A stretch of DNA of 64,000 bases, taken from assembly GCA_035650475.1 (NCBI GenBank), contig DASRHP010000006.1, positions 310,001-374,000 on the forward strand, read 5' to 3'. Positions 8,295 through 16,729 of this stretch are shown here, piece after piece; position 1 is the stretch's first letter, and every line of letters starts with the position of its first letter. The position numbers were made by a program, and so were the translations under genes. Source of the stretch: Candidatus Binataceae bacterium. GTDB lineage: Bacteria > Desulfobacterota > Binatia > Binatales > Binataceae. Under the pieces are notes generated by a model. The model searched no databases and was not told the DNA's origin. It saw only the letters and a program-made list of their open reading frames with translations.

Positions 8295-9173
8295 TCAGTA
8301 TTCGTGGAGTTCCAGCAAACGTTTCAGCCCGATGGTTTCCAGGTACTGGACGAGGCCCGCCGGACGGCAACAATAGCGCTCTAAGTAGGCGTCGAGCGCC
8401 GCGCGTTCGCCATGAGCGGCGGCGTCGGCGGCTTCGAGATAGCCGCGCAGATGGGGGCCGTCGGTGACGTAAAAGCCGCGGCTGTAAAACGGATGGGCGC
8501 CGAAAGGCGCGCGCACGATCGCGGCGGCTGCCGCGATCGTCGTCGCCCACGGGTCGGAACGAATTTCCTCGTTGCTGATAATCTGCTCGACTTGGACGAC
8601 CGTGCGGTCCGCGGCGCGGTACTGGAAAAGGTCGAGCCATCCAGGGCCGCCCAGATGGCGTACGTTACCGTAAGCGTCGGCGGCCGCCGCGTGCAGCAGT
8701 GTTACGTCGGGCTTGATCGGCGGCACCGCGATCAGTTCCTCGCCGCCGATCGGATCGCGGAAGAGCTTGAGGTCGGGATTGACCTCGGGCAACGAAGTGC
8801 CGACGCCGGCGCGCCACGGCAGGAAGGGGAGATTCTGCGCCGCCGCCTGGAGCGCCGCGCATACGATTCCCTCCTCGCACTCCCAGACCTCGATTTCGCC
8901 GCGCTCGGCCGCGCGCCGGAACGACGGCATCACCGGCACACCCGGTCCCCCGCCGGCGTAATAGCTGACCGTCTTGCGCACGCATCCGGCGGCGATCAGC
9001 ATGTCGAGCGCAAAGCCGCTGGCGACCACCGTCAACCCGCGCACACGGCGGCGGATTATCTGGCGCACCAGCCCCATCGGCGGCGGGTCGCCGATCGCGA
9101 CCGTCATTCCGTCTTCGACCCAGGATGCGGCCTGATGCTCGTCGAGGATGCGCTCGGTGCGTCTGGTATTCAT
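8295..9173 (-). CDS. CoA-transferase alpha subunit, IpdA/GctA-like
   Basis: This 292-residue protein matches alpha subunits of class I CoA-transferases. It has an early DGMTVAIGD loop, a GGGPGVP segment at 74-80, the acidic stretch ECEEG at 98-102, and the PPIKPDVTLLHAAAADAYGNVRHLG block that is characteristic of the alpha side. Known relatives are GctA and IpdA; IpdAB opens a steroid ring as a CoA thioester instead of transferring CoA. The gene starts at ATG 9173 and is the first of the minus-strand operon that includes the membrane protein and the beta subunit. It diverges from the oxocamphor-hydrolase-like gene across a 149-bp promoter region. Confidence 0.82.
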   Translation of the reverse strand: MNTRRTERILDEHQAASWVEDGMTVAIGDPPPMGLVRQIIRRRVRGLTVVASGFALDMLIAAGCVRKTVSYYAGGGPGVPVMPSFRRAAERGEIEVWECEEGIVCAALQAAAQNLPFLPWRAGVGTSLPEVNPDLKLFRDPIGGEELIAVPPIKPDVTLLHAAAADAYGNVRHLGGPGWLDLFQYRAADRTVVQVEQIISNEEIRSDPWATTIAAAAAIVRAPFGAHPFYSRGFYVTDGPHLRGYLEAADAAAHGERAALDAYLERYCCRPAGLVQYLETIGLKRLLELHEY

Positions 9174-9275
9174 CGCGCGGCCCCTCCCGCCGGCGCTCCG
9201 GCGGTCCTACTGTGATCCGATCGGCGGGCGCGCGGCAAGGCCCGCGCAGCTAACAGTCGGCGCCCGCACTTTAGT

Positions 9276-9301
9276 AGGATGCGGACCGGCGATCGCATCC
9301 T
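9276..9301. promoter_or_regulatory. Inverted repeat in the divergent catabolic promoter
   Basis: AGGATGCG and its exact complement CGCATCCT flank a 10-nt spacer. The repeat lies 21 bp before the start of the oxocamphor-hydrolase-like gene and about 100 bp before the divergent CoA-transferase operon. An operator is plausible, but no regulator gene adjoins it. Confidence 0.35.
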
Positions 9302-9322
9302 GAACGCAGGAGAGAGAGGGCG

Positions 9323-10138
9323 ATGAGCAAATTCGAGGAGTATCAGAACAAGTACCGGCACGTTCGGATGGAGCGGCGCGACGGCATCCTCCAGATGACG
9401 CTGCACAGCGGCGGCGGCCCGCTGCGCTGGGGCGGCCCGCCGCACGAGGAGCTCTCCTACGCCTTTTACGACGTCGCCCGCGACTACGAAAACCGCTGCG
9501 TGATCATCACCGGCACCGGCGAGGCGTTCTGCGCCGAGATCGACCTTGGCGGCGGGCGCGGCGCGCCGGTCGGCAAGACCGCCAGCGGCGAGCCCGCGCC
9601 GCCCCCGACGGCAGGCGTGCGCTCGACCACTTGGGATCACATCTATAATGACGCCAAGTACCTTTTGATGAATCATCTCGCGATCGAGGTGCCGATGATC
9701 GCCGCGGTCAACGGTCCGGCGCTGATCCACGCCGAGCTCGCCGTGCTGTGCGACGTCGTTATCGCCGCCGAGGAGGCGGCCTTCCAGGACGCGCCGCACT
9801 TTCCCAACGGCATCGTCCCCGGCGACGGCGTCCACGTCGTTTGGCCGCTGGTGCTGGGACCCAATCGCGGACGCTACTTCCTGCTCACCGGACAGAAGCT
9901 CTCCGCGCGCGAAGCACTGGAGCTGGGCGTGGTGAGCGAGGTGATGCCGCGCGAGCGCCTGCTCCCGCGCGCATGGGAACTGGCGGAGCTGATCGTCGCC
10001 AAGCCCAAGCTCACCGTGCGTTATGCGCGCGTCGCAATCACCCAGCAGCTCAAGCGCCTGATGCTCGACAATCTCGGCTACGGGCTGGCGCTCGAAGGGC
10101 TGGGCGCAGCCGCGGCATGGCCGGGCGCGAAAGGCTGA
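9323..10138 (+). CDS. 6-oxocamphor hydrolase-like crotonase (beta-diketone hydrolase)
   Basis: This 271-residue crotonase resembles 6-oxocamphor hydrolase of Rhodococcus, which cleaves a carbon-carbon bond in cyclic beta-diketones without CoA. The similarity runs from FEEYQNKY at the N terminus through [12 protein letters not shown] to [10 protein letters not shown]. The catalytic residues known for that enzyme (His122, His145, Asp154, Glu244) map with a constant offset of 14 to His136, His159, Asp168 and Glu258. Trp36 and His41 keep the spacing of Trp40 and His45. An ordinary enoyl-CoA hydratase is less likely. ATG 9323 follows GAGAGAGGG. It heads a plus-strand operon with NIPSNAP, LLM, thiolase-like and DUF35 genes, suggesting ring cleavage of a terpenoid-like diketone. 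Confidence 0.85.
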   Translation: MSKFEEYQNKYRHVRMERRDGILQMTLHSGGGPLRWGGPPHEELSYAFYDVARDYENRCVIITGTGEAFCAEIDLGGGRGAPVGKTASGEPAPPPTAGVRSTTWDHIYNDAKYLLMNHLAIEVPMIAAVNGPALIHAELAVLCDVVIAAEEAAFQDAPHFPNGIVPGDGVHVVWPLVLGPNRGRYFLLTGQKLSAREALELGVVSEVMPRERLLPRAWELAELIVAKPKLTVRYARVAITQQLKRLMLDNLGYGLALEGLGAAAAWPGAKG

Positions 10139-10216
10139 GGCGCAGGCGGCGCGCAGTCGCCGCCCTAAGCGGCGGCGCGGGAATTCTGCGACGTATTCAA
10201 TTTCGGGGGAGACGCG

Positions 10217-10531
10217 ATGATCTACGAACTGCGGACCTACACCCTCGTGCTCGGCGGCACCCGCGAGTACGAGGAGATCACGAAGAACGAGCTGCTGCCG
10301 ATCCTCGCCGAGTACGGGCTCAAGCCGGTTGGCTACTGGCACACCGAGATCGGGCCGCTCAACGAACTGGTCCATCTGTGGGCTTTCAACGACCTCAACG
10401 AGCGCCAGCAGAAATGGGCGGCGTGGGGGCGCGACCCGCGCCGCGCGGCGATCGTGCCGCGGCTGCGCGCGCTGGTCGTAAGCCAGAGCAACAAGATCAT
10501 GTCGCCGGCGGAGTTCTCGCCGCTACAATAA
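10217..10531 (+). CDS. NIPSNAP-family small protein
   Basis: This 104-residue protein has the ferredoxin-like dimeric alpha/beta-barrel pattern of the NIPSNAP family: it opens MIYELRTYTL, has the LVHLWAFNDLNERQ segment in the second half and ends in MSPAEFSPLQ. Bacterial members are small, cytosolic and often encoded among oxygenase and CoA-ester genes, but their reaction is usually unknown. It begins at ATG 10217 after GGGGGAGACGCG. Its position between a beta-diketone hydrolase and an LLM monooxygenase suggests an accessory or degradative role in the same pathway, which is inference. Confidence 0.88.
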   Translation: MIYELRTYTLVLGGTREYEEITKNELLPILAEYGLKPVGYWHTEIGPLNELVHLWAFNDLNERQQKWAAWGRDPRRAAIVPRLRALVVSQSNKIMSPAEFSPLQ

Positions 10532-10602
10532 CGCCGGGCGCGCGGCCGACCCGCTCGCGGGGTTTAGATCGAATCGACCGTGCCGCTTTGACAGGAGCAA
10601 CT

Positions 10603-11730
10603 ATGGAACTGGGACTCTTCCTGATGCCGTCGCATCCGCCCGAACGCGATTTGATGGCCGGGCAACAATGGGACCTCGCCGTGCTCCGCGCGGCCGACCG
10701 CCTGGGCTACAGCGAGGCGTGGATCGGCGAACACTTCACCTCGCCATGGGAACCTAATCCCGCGCCCGACCTGCTGATCGCGCAGGCGCTAAAGGAGACC
10801 AGCCGGATCAAGCTCGCCCCAGGTGCCCATCTGCTGCCCTTCCATCACCCGGCCGAGCTCGCCTGCCGGGTTGCCTTCATGGACCATCTGGCGCAGGGCC
10901 GCTACATGCTCGGCATCGGCGCGAGCGGCCTGCCGAGCGACTGGCAGCTCTTTTCCGTTGACGGCTTCGGGATGCAGACACGGGAGATGACGCGCGAGTC
11001 GCTCGCCATCATGCTCAAGGTCTGGGAGAGCGACGGCGGGCTGGAATATAAGGGCAAGTACTGGAGCGTCAACGTGCCGGGCCCGATGCTGCGCACGCTG
11101 CGCCACCATCTCAAACCCTTCCAGAAGCCGCATCCGCCGATCGGCATCGCCGGGCTCAGCCCCGGTTCCGAGACGCTCAAGCTCGCCGGCGAGCACGGCT
11201 TCATCCCGCTCAGCCTCAACATGAGTCCGGGCTACGTCGCCACCCACTGGGAGGCGGTGGTCGAGGGCGCGCGGCGCACGGGGCGGCGGCCGCGCCGGCG
11301 CGACTGGCGCATCGTGCGCGAGATCTTCGTCGCCGAGACCGACGCCGAAGCCCATCGTCACTGCGTCAAGAGCATGATGGGCCGGATGATGCGCGAGTAT
11401 CTGCTGCCGCTGATGGCGGATTTCCAGTTCACGAAGTTTCTCAAGGACGATCCCTCGGTGCCAGACGACGCGGTCACGCCCGAGTACCTGGTCGATCACG
11501 GATGGCTGGTCGGATCGCCGCGCACGGTGCGCGACAAGCTCGCGCGGATGTACAAGGACCTCGGCGGCTTCGGCACCCTGCTGCTGTTCACCTTCGACTA
11601 TGCCGACAACCCCGAGCCATGGTTCAACTCGATGCGTCTGCTGGCCGAGGAGGTTCTGCCGCACTTTCGCGAACTGGACCCCGACAGCAATCAGACCGCG
11701 CGCGCGGAGGGGCAGCGAAGGACCGTCTGA
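10603..11730 (+). CDS. LLM-class flavin-dependent monooxygenase
   Basis: This 375-residue luciferase-like oxidoreductase starts MELGLFLMPSHPPERD, then has GYSEAWIGEHF, where LLM proteins bind substrate and flavin, and QGRYMLGIGASGLPSD on the following strand. Length and motifs match alkanal or limonene-type monooxygenase relatives. I start it at ATG 10603 behind AGGAG; the open frame extends far upstream only as a shadow of the crotonase gene. Its stop overlaps the thiolase-like start by one base (TGATG), showing translational coupling. A Baeyer-Villiger-like or hydroxylating step on a cyclic substrate is plausible, but the substrate is unproven. Confidence 0.9.
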   Translation: MELGLFLMPSHPPERDLMAGQQWDLAVLRAADRLGYSEAWIGEHFTSPWEPNPAPDLLIAQALKETSRIKLAPGAHLLPFHHPAELACRVAFMDHLAQGRYMLGIGASGLPSDWQLFSVDGFGMQTREMTRESLAIMLKVWESDGGLEYKGKYWSVNVPGPMLRTLRHHLKPFQKPHPPIGIAGLSPGSETLKLAGEHGFIPLSLNMSPGYVATHWEAVVEGARRTGRRPRRRDWRIVREIFVAETDAEAHRHCVKSMMGRMMREYLLPLMADFQFTKFLKDDPSVPDDAVTPEYLVDHGWLVGSPRTVRDKLARMYKDLGGFGTLLLFTFDYADNPEPWFNSMRLLAEEVLPHFRELDPDSNQTARAEGQRRTV

Positions 11731-12899
11731 TGGCCGAGTACAGCATCAGGGACAAGGTCGCGATCGTCGGCCTTGGCGAAACCACATACTACAAGCGCGG
11801 CCAGGCGCCGGTCAGCGAATTCCAGCTCGCCTGCGAGGCGATCCTCAAGGCGGTCGCCGACGCCGGGCTCAAGGTCACCGACCTCGACGGCTTCGCCTCC
11901 TACAGCAACGATCGCAACGATGCGGCGCGCCTGGCGACCGCGCTGGGGCTCCCGCACTACGCGTGGGCGAGCATGGTATGGGGCGGCGGGGGCGGCGGTG
12001 GCTCGGGTGCGGTGGCGCACGCGGCGGCCGCGGTGGCGGCGGGCTATGCGAAGTACGTGGTGGTTTTCCGCGCGCTCGCGCAGGGGCAGTTCGGCCGCTT
12101 CGGCCAGGCGGCGCCGGTCAACTCGATCTCCGGCCCCGCCGCCTACGCCTGGCCCTACGGGCTGTTCGTGCCCGCGCAATGGGTGGCGCTGCGCGTGCGC
12201 CGCTTCATGCACGAGCATCGCATGACCCAGGACGCGCTTGCTGCGGTGGTGCTCGCGGATTACCACCACGCGCAGCGCAATCCGCGCGCCGTGATGTACG
12301 GCCGGCCGCTCACTCGCGAGCAGTACGACAAGTCACGATGGATCGTCGAACCGTTTCATCTCTACGACTGCTGCATGGAGAACGACGGTGCCGCCGCGCT
12401 CATCCTGACCACCGCCGAGCGCGCGCGCGATCTCAAACAGAAGCCAGTGTACGTGATGGCGGCTGCGCAGGGCGCGCCCCAGCGCGCGGCCGCCGCGGCC
12501 GAAAACTCCACCGACTACGCCTCCTCGCACTTCAAGACGCTCGCGCCGCGGCTATACGAGATGGCGGGGATCGGACCCAAGGACGTTGACGTCGTGCAGA
12601 TGTACGAGCACTTCAGCGGCGCGGTGCCGATAAGCCTGGTCGAGCACGGCTTCTGCGAGCCCGACGGCGTGATGGAGCTGTGCACCTTCGAGAACCTGAC
12701 CGCGCCCACCGGCAAGCTCCCGCTCAACACCAGCGGCGGCAATATCGCCGAGTGCTACATGCACGGGCTCGAGCTGGTCAACGAGGCGGTGCGCCAGTGC
12801 CGCGGGACTTCGACCTCGCAGGTGCCCGACGCGAAGATCGCGCTGGTGGCGTCGGGTCCGATGGTCTCGCCGGTCAGCGACCTCATCGTGCACGGCTAG
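11730..12899 (+). CDS. Thiolase-like SCP-x/Ltp-type protein
   Basis: This 389-residue thiolase-superfamily protein resembles lipid-transfer/SCP-x-type proteins such as Ltp2, which act as CoA-ester aldolases in steroid side-chain loss. Thiolase-fold landmarks are KVAIVGLGET at the N terminus and MYEHFSGAVP, LNTSGGNIAECYMHG and LVASGPM in the C-terminal half. The nucleophilic-cysteine loop of true thiolases is replaced by a run of glycines at residues 85-91, so classical thiolysis is unlikely. The gene overlaps the upstream LLM stop and is followed by a DUF35 gene, the usual partner of these proteins. I infer a retro-aldol or related CoA-ester role. Confidence 0.87.
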   Translation: MAEYSIRDKVAIVGLGETTYYKRGQAPVSEFQLACEAILKAVADAGLKVTDLDGFASYSNDRNDAARLATALGLPHYAWASMVWGGGGGGGSGAVAHAAAAVAAGYAKYVVVFRALAQGQFGRFGQAAPVNSISGPAAYAWPYGLFVPAQWVALRVRRFMHEHRMTQDALAAVVLADYHHAQRNPRAVMYGRPLTREQYDKSRWIVEPFHLYDCCMENDGAAALILTTAERARDLKQKPVYVMAAAQGAPQRAAAAAENSTDYASSHFKTLAPRLYEMAGIGPKDVDVVQMYEHFSGAVPISLVEHGFCEPDGVMELCTFENLTAPTGKLPLNTSGGNIAECYMHGLELVNEAVRQCRGTSTSQVPDAKIALVASGPMVSPVSDLIVHG

Positions 12900-12927
12900 C
12901 GTGGTACCTGCGTGTGCAACGAAGGTC

Positions 12928-12971
12928 GTCATCCTGAGCGGAGCGGGTCCGCGAGCGCAGTCGAAGGATCT
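12928..12971. repeat. Dispersed-type intergenic repeat
   Basis: The sequence starts GTCATCCTGAGCGGAGCG, continues through a short GC-rich spacer and ends GCAGTCGAAGGATCT. I recognise this wording from non-coding repeats scattered in many bacterial genomes. I see a single copy here, between the thiolase-like and DUF35 genes. Confidence 0.45.
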
Positions 12972-13024
12972 CGCGCGGCGTCTTCGGAGGCGCGTGATTT
13001 GCCAGAGGTTTGAGGAACGCACCG

Positions 13025-13468
13025 ATGGTTGAGAAATCGCCGTTCTACCTGCCGGCCGGATTGCCCGCGCCCAAACCGCAACGCGACGGGATGGACAAGG
13101 GATTCTGGGAGGCGCTGCGCCGCCATGAACTGGTGGTCCAGCGCTGCAAGGCTTGCCGTACGTTTCAGCACGGCCCGGAATGGATCTGCCACAACTGCCA
13201 CGGCGGCGAGCTGGAATGGCATCGCGTCTCCGGGCGCGGCCGGCTCTACTCGTGGGTGCGCTCGTGGAACCCGGTGCATCCGGCGCTCAAGGAGGCCGGG
13301 CCGTACATCATCGCGGTGGTCGAGCTTGCGGAGGCGGGCGGCGTGCGGATGGTCGGCAATCTGCTCGGCGACCCGATGCAGGACGCGCCGTTCGACGCCG
13401 AGGTCGAGGCGGTCTTCGAGGATCGCCCCGGCGCTACGCTGGTCCAATGGCGGCTGGTGAACGGGTGA
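13025..13468 (+). CDS. DUF35 zinc-ribbon/OB-fold acyl-CoA-binding partner
   Basis: This 147-residue protein has the DUF35 build: an N-terminal helical part (DGMDKGFWEALRRHELVVQ), a rubredoxin-like zinc ribbon with Cys41, Cys44, Cys55 and Cys58, and then an OB-fold with GRGRLYSWVRS and a C-terminal VQWRL strand. DUF35 proteins bind acyl-CoA and form complexes with thiolase-like proteins, such as ChsH2 with Ltp2. I start it at ATG 13025, with GAGG about 10 nt upstream; an in-frame TTG at 13010 is less likely. It directly follows the thiolase-like gene, so the two probably make one complex. Confidence 0.88.
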   Translation: MVEKSPFYLPAGLPAPKPQRDGMDKGFWEALRRHELVVQRCKACRTFQHGPEWICHNCHGGELEWHRVSGRGRLYSWVRSWNPVHPALKEAGPYIIAVVELAEAGGVRMVGNLLGDPMQDAPFDAEVEAVFEDRPGATLVQWRLVNG

Positions 13469-13631
13469 ACGCTTTGCTTTGTCATGCTCGTGCTCGGGTC
13501 CGACGCGCGCCAGAAATCCCGGATTCCGGCAGTGGGGCGGGTTTCCCGGTCCGCCCACGCCTAACGACGGTTGTTACGAAGGCGGCGGCCGACGCAGCGC
13601 TAGTGAGCACCCAATCGGGCGGAGCAGATCT

Positions 13632-14480
13632 TCACTCGCGCCACCACGGATAGCTCTTCGGCATGTCCTTGGACGGGCGGCCGGGGAATTCGGGGCGCCG
13701 CTTTTCCATAAACGCGCGTACGCCCTCCTTGACGTCGGCGCCGGCGCCGAGCTCGCGCGTCAGCGGATAGTCAACGTCCAGCGCCGCCATCGGATGAGGC
13801 GCCGCGGAGAGACGCCACAGCATCTGGCGCGTCAGCGCGATCGATACCGGCGCGGTCTCGGCGGCGATCTCCTCGGCGAGCGAGCGCGCGGCCCCCATCA
13901 GCGCCTCGGGCGCCGCGAGCTCGCTCACGAGGCCGCCCTTGAGCGCCTCGTCGGCATCGAAGATGCGCCCCGAGTAGCACCATCGCAGGGCCTGGCTGAT
14001 TCCCACGATCCGCGGCAGGAACCACGCGCTGCCCGCCTCGGGCACCAGTCCGCGCCGCGAGAAGACGAAACCGAAGCGCGCGTTGCTCGACGCAATCCGG
14101 ATGTCCATCGGCAGCGCGAGGGTGATGCCGACGCCGACCGCGGCGCCGTTGATTGCGGCGATCGAAGGCTTGCGGCAGTTGAAGATGCGCATGATGAAGC
14201 TCTGGCGGCGATCGCCGCGCTCGCCGCCGAGCGCCGCGCTGCTCCCCGCCGAGGTGTCGAAGGTGTTCGCGCCGCCCGAGAGGTCGGCGCCGGCGCAGAA
14301 GCCGCGCCCCGCGCCGGTTACGATTACGGCGCGGACCGCGTCGTCCTCGTCGGCGCGGCGAAAGGCGTCGGCGAGTTCGGCGCCCATCGTCGCCGTGTAT
14401 GCGTTGAGCTTGTCCGGGCGGTTGAGCGTCACGGTCAGGATCGGACCGTCGACTTCGTAGAGAATCTGTTCGTAGTTCAT
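13632..14480 (-). CDS. Enoyl-CoA hydratase/isomerase (crotonase family)
   Basis: This 282-residue crotonase begins YEQILYEVDGPILTVTLNRPDKLNAYT, the family opening. It has the first oxyanion loop GRGFCAGADLSGG and the second one in NGAAVGVGITLALPMDIRIAS. The RRGLVPEAGSAWFLPRIVG segment carries the glutamate typical of enoyl-CoA hydratases. Length is normal. It acts on CoA thioesters in the cytosol. It is encoded 36 bp upstream of nothing else on its strand but directly downstream of the CaiB-type CoA-transferase gene, so the transferase probably supplies the CoA ester. It converges on the DUF35 gene. Confidence 0.92.
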   Translation of the reverse strand: MNYEQILYEVDGPILTVTLNRPDKLNAYTATMGAELADAFRRADEDDAVRAVIVTGAGRGFCAGADLSGGANTFDTSAGSSAALGGERGDRRQSFIMRIFNCRKPSIAAINGAAVGVGITLALPMDIRIASSNARFGFVFSRRGLVPEAGSAWFLPRIVGISQALRWCYSGRIFDADEALKGGLVSELAAPEALMGAARSLAEEIAAETAPVSIALTRQMLWRLSAAPHPMAALDVDYPLTRELGAGADVKEGVRAFMEKRRPEFPGRPSKDMPKSYPWWRE

Positions 14481-14516
14481 CGCTTCGTTCTCCGAACCCG
14501 TTCGATGCGCGCGGGT

Positions 14517-15749
14517 TCAGCGGCCGGCGGGGCGCGGACCGGCGACCACGCGCTCGTCGTGCAGCCGCGCGATCTGGCTCGCGCTCATCCCCAGAACCTC
14601 GGCCAGCACCTCGTCGGTATGCTCGCCGAGCAGCGGCGCGCGTCGCACCGGCACCCGCGGCACCGCCGAGAAGTAAAGCGGCGAGCCCGGCATAAGGTAC
14701 TTGCCCACCCCGGGATGCTCCAGCTCGACGAAGATCGGGTTGGCCGTCGAGCATCGCGGGTCCTCGGTGACCAGTTGGCGGAACGTCTGATACGGGCCCC
14801 ACGACACGTTGGTGCCGGCAAAGATCTCGCGGATTGCGGCGAGGTCGCGCGAGGCGAACCAGGGCCGCAGCATCGCCGCGATCAGGTCGCGCGCCTGGAA
14901 GCGTCCGCTTTGCGTGCTCAGATCGTGGCCGGTGGCGTGCTCGATGTCACGGCAGACCTTCTCGATGCCGGTCGCTTCGACCAGCGCGTTCCATTGGCGC
15001 GCGGTCAGCGCAACCACCATCACGCGCCGCCCGTCGCGGGTCTCGAAGTCGTGGCCGAAGGCGCCGTAGAGGTAGTTGCCGTCCTTGGGCTGATCGCGGC
15101 CGCCGAGCTGCGCCTCGGCGATTCTCCCCAGGTTGCCGACCGCGGCGAACGCTACGTCGGATAGCGATAGATTGATGAGCTGGCCTTGCCCGCTCATCCG
15201 ACGGTGGCGCTCGGCGGCGAGCAAGCCGACCGCGGCCAGTGTGCCGAGCGCGATATCCCATGCGGGGAGCACGCTGTTGAGCGGCTCGGCGAGGTTGCGC
15301 GGCCCGGTCGCCCAGGGAAAGCCGGTCGCCGGATTGACGGTGTAGTCGACTTCGCTGGTGCCGTCGGGATTTCCGGTCAACGCTGCCATCACGAGATCGT
15401 GGCGATGCTTCGCCAGTGCCTCGTAGGAGAGCCATCCGCGCGCAGGGAAGTTGGTCAGGAACAACCCCGCGTTTTCGCCCGGCGCGGTGATGAGCGCGGT
15501 TGCGAGTTCGCGCCCCTTGGGCGAGCCGAGATCGATTTGGATCGAGCGCTTGTTCTTGTTCATCCCGGCCCAGAACAGGCTCTGCCCATCGTTGGCGAGC
15601 GGCCAGCGCTGATAGTCGAGGCCGCCGCCAATCTGGTCGAAGCGGATAACGTCGGCGCCGAGCTGGGCCAGCGTCATCCCGCCGAGCGGCGCGGCGACGA
15701 AGGCCGAGCCCTCGACAATGCGCAGACCGGAGAGGATTCCCGTCATCAT
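14517..15749 (-). CDS. Family III CoA-transferase (CaiB/BaiF)
   Basis: This 410-residue protein is a family III CoA-transferase, moving CoA between carboxylic acids. It opens GILSGLRIVEGSAFVAAPLGGMTLAQLGADVIRFD, the usual N-terminal Rossmann block. The NKRSIQIDL segment follows and the C terminus has APLLGEHTDEVL, where these proteins close. I choose ATG 15749 because GGAGGG lies about 8 nt upstream; the open frame extends further but without family sequence. Length is within the usual 390-450. It forms a pair with the enoyl-CoA hydratase gene 36 bp downstream. The substrate is not readable. Confidence 0.9.
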   Translation of the reverse strand: MMTGILSGLRIVEGSAFVAAPLGGMTLAQLGADVIRFDQIGGGLDYQRWPLANDGQSLFWAGMNKNKRSIQIDLGSPKGRELATALITAPGENAGLFLTNFPARGWLSYEALAKHRHDLVMAALTGNPDGTSEVDYTVNPATGFPWATGPRNLAEPLNSVLPAWDIALGTLAAVGLLAAERHRRMSGQGQLINLSLSDVAFAAVGNLGRIAEAQLGGRDQPKDGNYLYGAFGHDFETRDGRRVMVVALTARQWNALVEATGIEKVCRDIEHATGHDLSTQSGRFQARDLIAAMLRPWFASRDLAAIREIFAGTNVSWGPYQTFRQLVTEDPRCSTANPIFVELEHPGVGKYLMPGSPLYFSAVPRVPVRRAPLLGEHTDEVLAEVLGMSASQIARLHDERVVAGPRPAGR

Positions 15750-15879
15750 GTCGTCACCCTCCATAGCGTGCCCGCCGCGCGCGATTCCGCCGGTTTCCCT
15801 TCCGCGCGACATCACGCGAACGCCGCGGGCGCCACTTCGAGCGCGGCCGCAAATCGCGACGGCCACGCCTCGCCGCGCG

Positions 15880-16656
15880 CTAGAAGCGGTCCTTCAGCTC
15901 GCGGGCCTTGGCGAAGATTGCGACCGGGTCGTCGGGCAACCCGGGATCGATCTTTTTCAGGCTCGCGCGCAGCTCGGCGCTATCGGTGCGCAGGAAGGGA
16001 TTGAAGAGCTTCTCGTCGCCGATCGTCGAAGGGATCGTGAACTTGCCCTCGGCGCGCATCTTCTTCGCCCATTCGTACTTGGCCTTGAGCGCCGGATTGT
16101 TGGGCTCCAGCGTGAGCGCGAACTGCAGGTTCTTCTCGGTGTACTCGTGGCCGCAATAGACCTGGGTATCGTCGGGCAGCGCGGCGAGCTTCTTCAGCGA
16201 GGCCACCATCGTGTCGGCCTTGCCCTCGAACACCCGGCCGCATCCCGCGATGAACATCGTGTCGCCCGTGAACACGGCCTTGAGCTCCGGGAAGTAGTAG
16301 GCGATATGGCCGCTGGTGTGCGCGGGGATGCCGATGACGCGGCCGCGAATCGGGCCGACCGCGACCTCGTCGCCGTCGTCCACGCCGTCGGTGAGCGCGG
16401 GAATCCGCCCGCCCTCGGCACGCGCGCCGTACACCCGGAGCCCGGGGATGGCGCGCACGAGGTCCTCGTTGCCACCGACGTGGTCGGGATGCCAATGGGT
16501 GGGCAGCACGGCCACCAGCTTGAGCCCGCGGCGGCGGACCTCGGCGAGCACCTTGTCGGCTTCCGCGCAATCGACCACGCCGCACAGCTTGCTCGCGTCG
16601 TCGATCACCAGGTAGGCGTAATTGTCGGAGAGTTGGGGCACTGCAACGATCGCCAT
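15880..16656 (-). CDS. gloB: Hydroxyacylglutathione hydrolase (glyoxalase II)
   Basis: This 258-residue metallo-beta-lactamase-fold enzyme hydrolyses S-D-lactoylglutathione in methylglyoxal detoxification. It has the metal motif T-H-W-H-P-D-H at 53-59, the PAHTSGH histidine (His113), GDTMF with Asp132, the AGCGRVFEG stretch and CGHEYT, all hallmarks of the glyoxalase II subfamily. The second position of the motif is Trp where His is common, but it is not a metal ligand. It starts at ATG 16656. Neighbours are fatty-acid and CoA enzymes. The symbol rests on motif recognition only. Confidence 0.9.
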   Translation of the reverse strand: MAIVAVPQLSDNYAYLVIDDASKLCGVVDCAEADKVLAEVRRRGLKLVAVLPTHWHPDHVGGNEDLVRAIPGLRVYGARAEGGRIPALTDGVDDGDEVAVGPIRGRVIGIPAHTSGHIAYYFPELKAVFTGDTMFIAGCGRVFEGKADTMVASLKKLAALPDDTQVYCGHEYTEKNLQFALTLEPNNPALKAKYEWAKKMRAEGKFTIPSTIGDEKLFNPFLRTDSAELRASLKKIDPGLPDDPVAIFAKARELKDRF

Positions 16657-16729
16657 CGACCTGCTCCTTACTTAATGAAGATGCGCATCGCGCGCGCCCG
16701 CGCGGAGTCCGCCCGCGCCGTGGCGCGCG

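Noticed and set aside
9748..10602. N-terminal extension of the second LLM gene
   Set aside because: The upstream part is a shadow of the crotonase and NIPSNAP genes; ATG 10603 has AGGAG and the family N terminus.
11730..12899. Classical acetyl-CoA acetyltransferase
   Set aside because: The nucleophilic cysteine loop is replaced by glycines, so thiolase activity is not expected.
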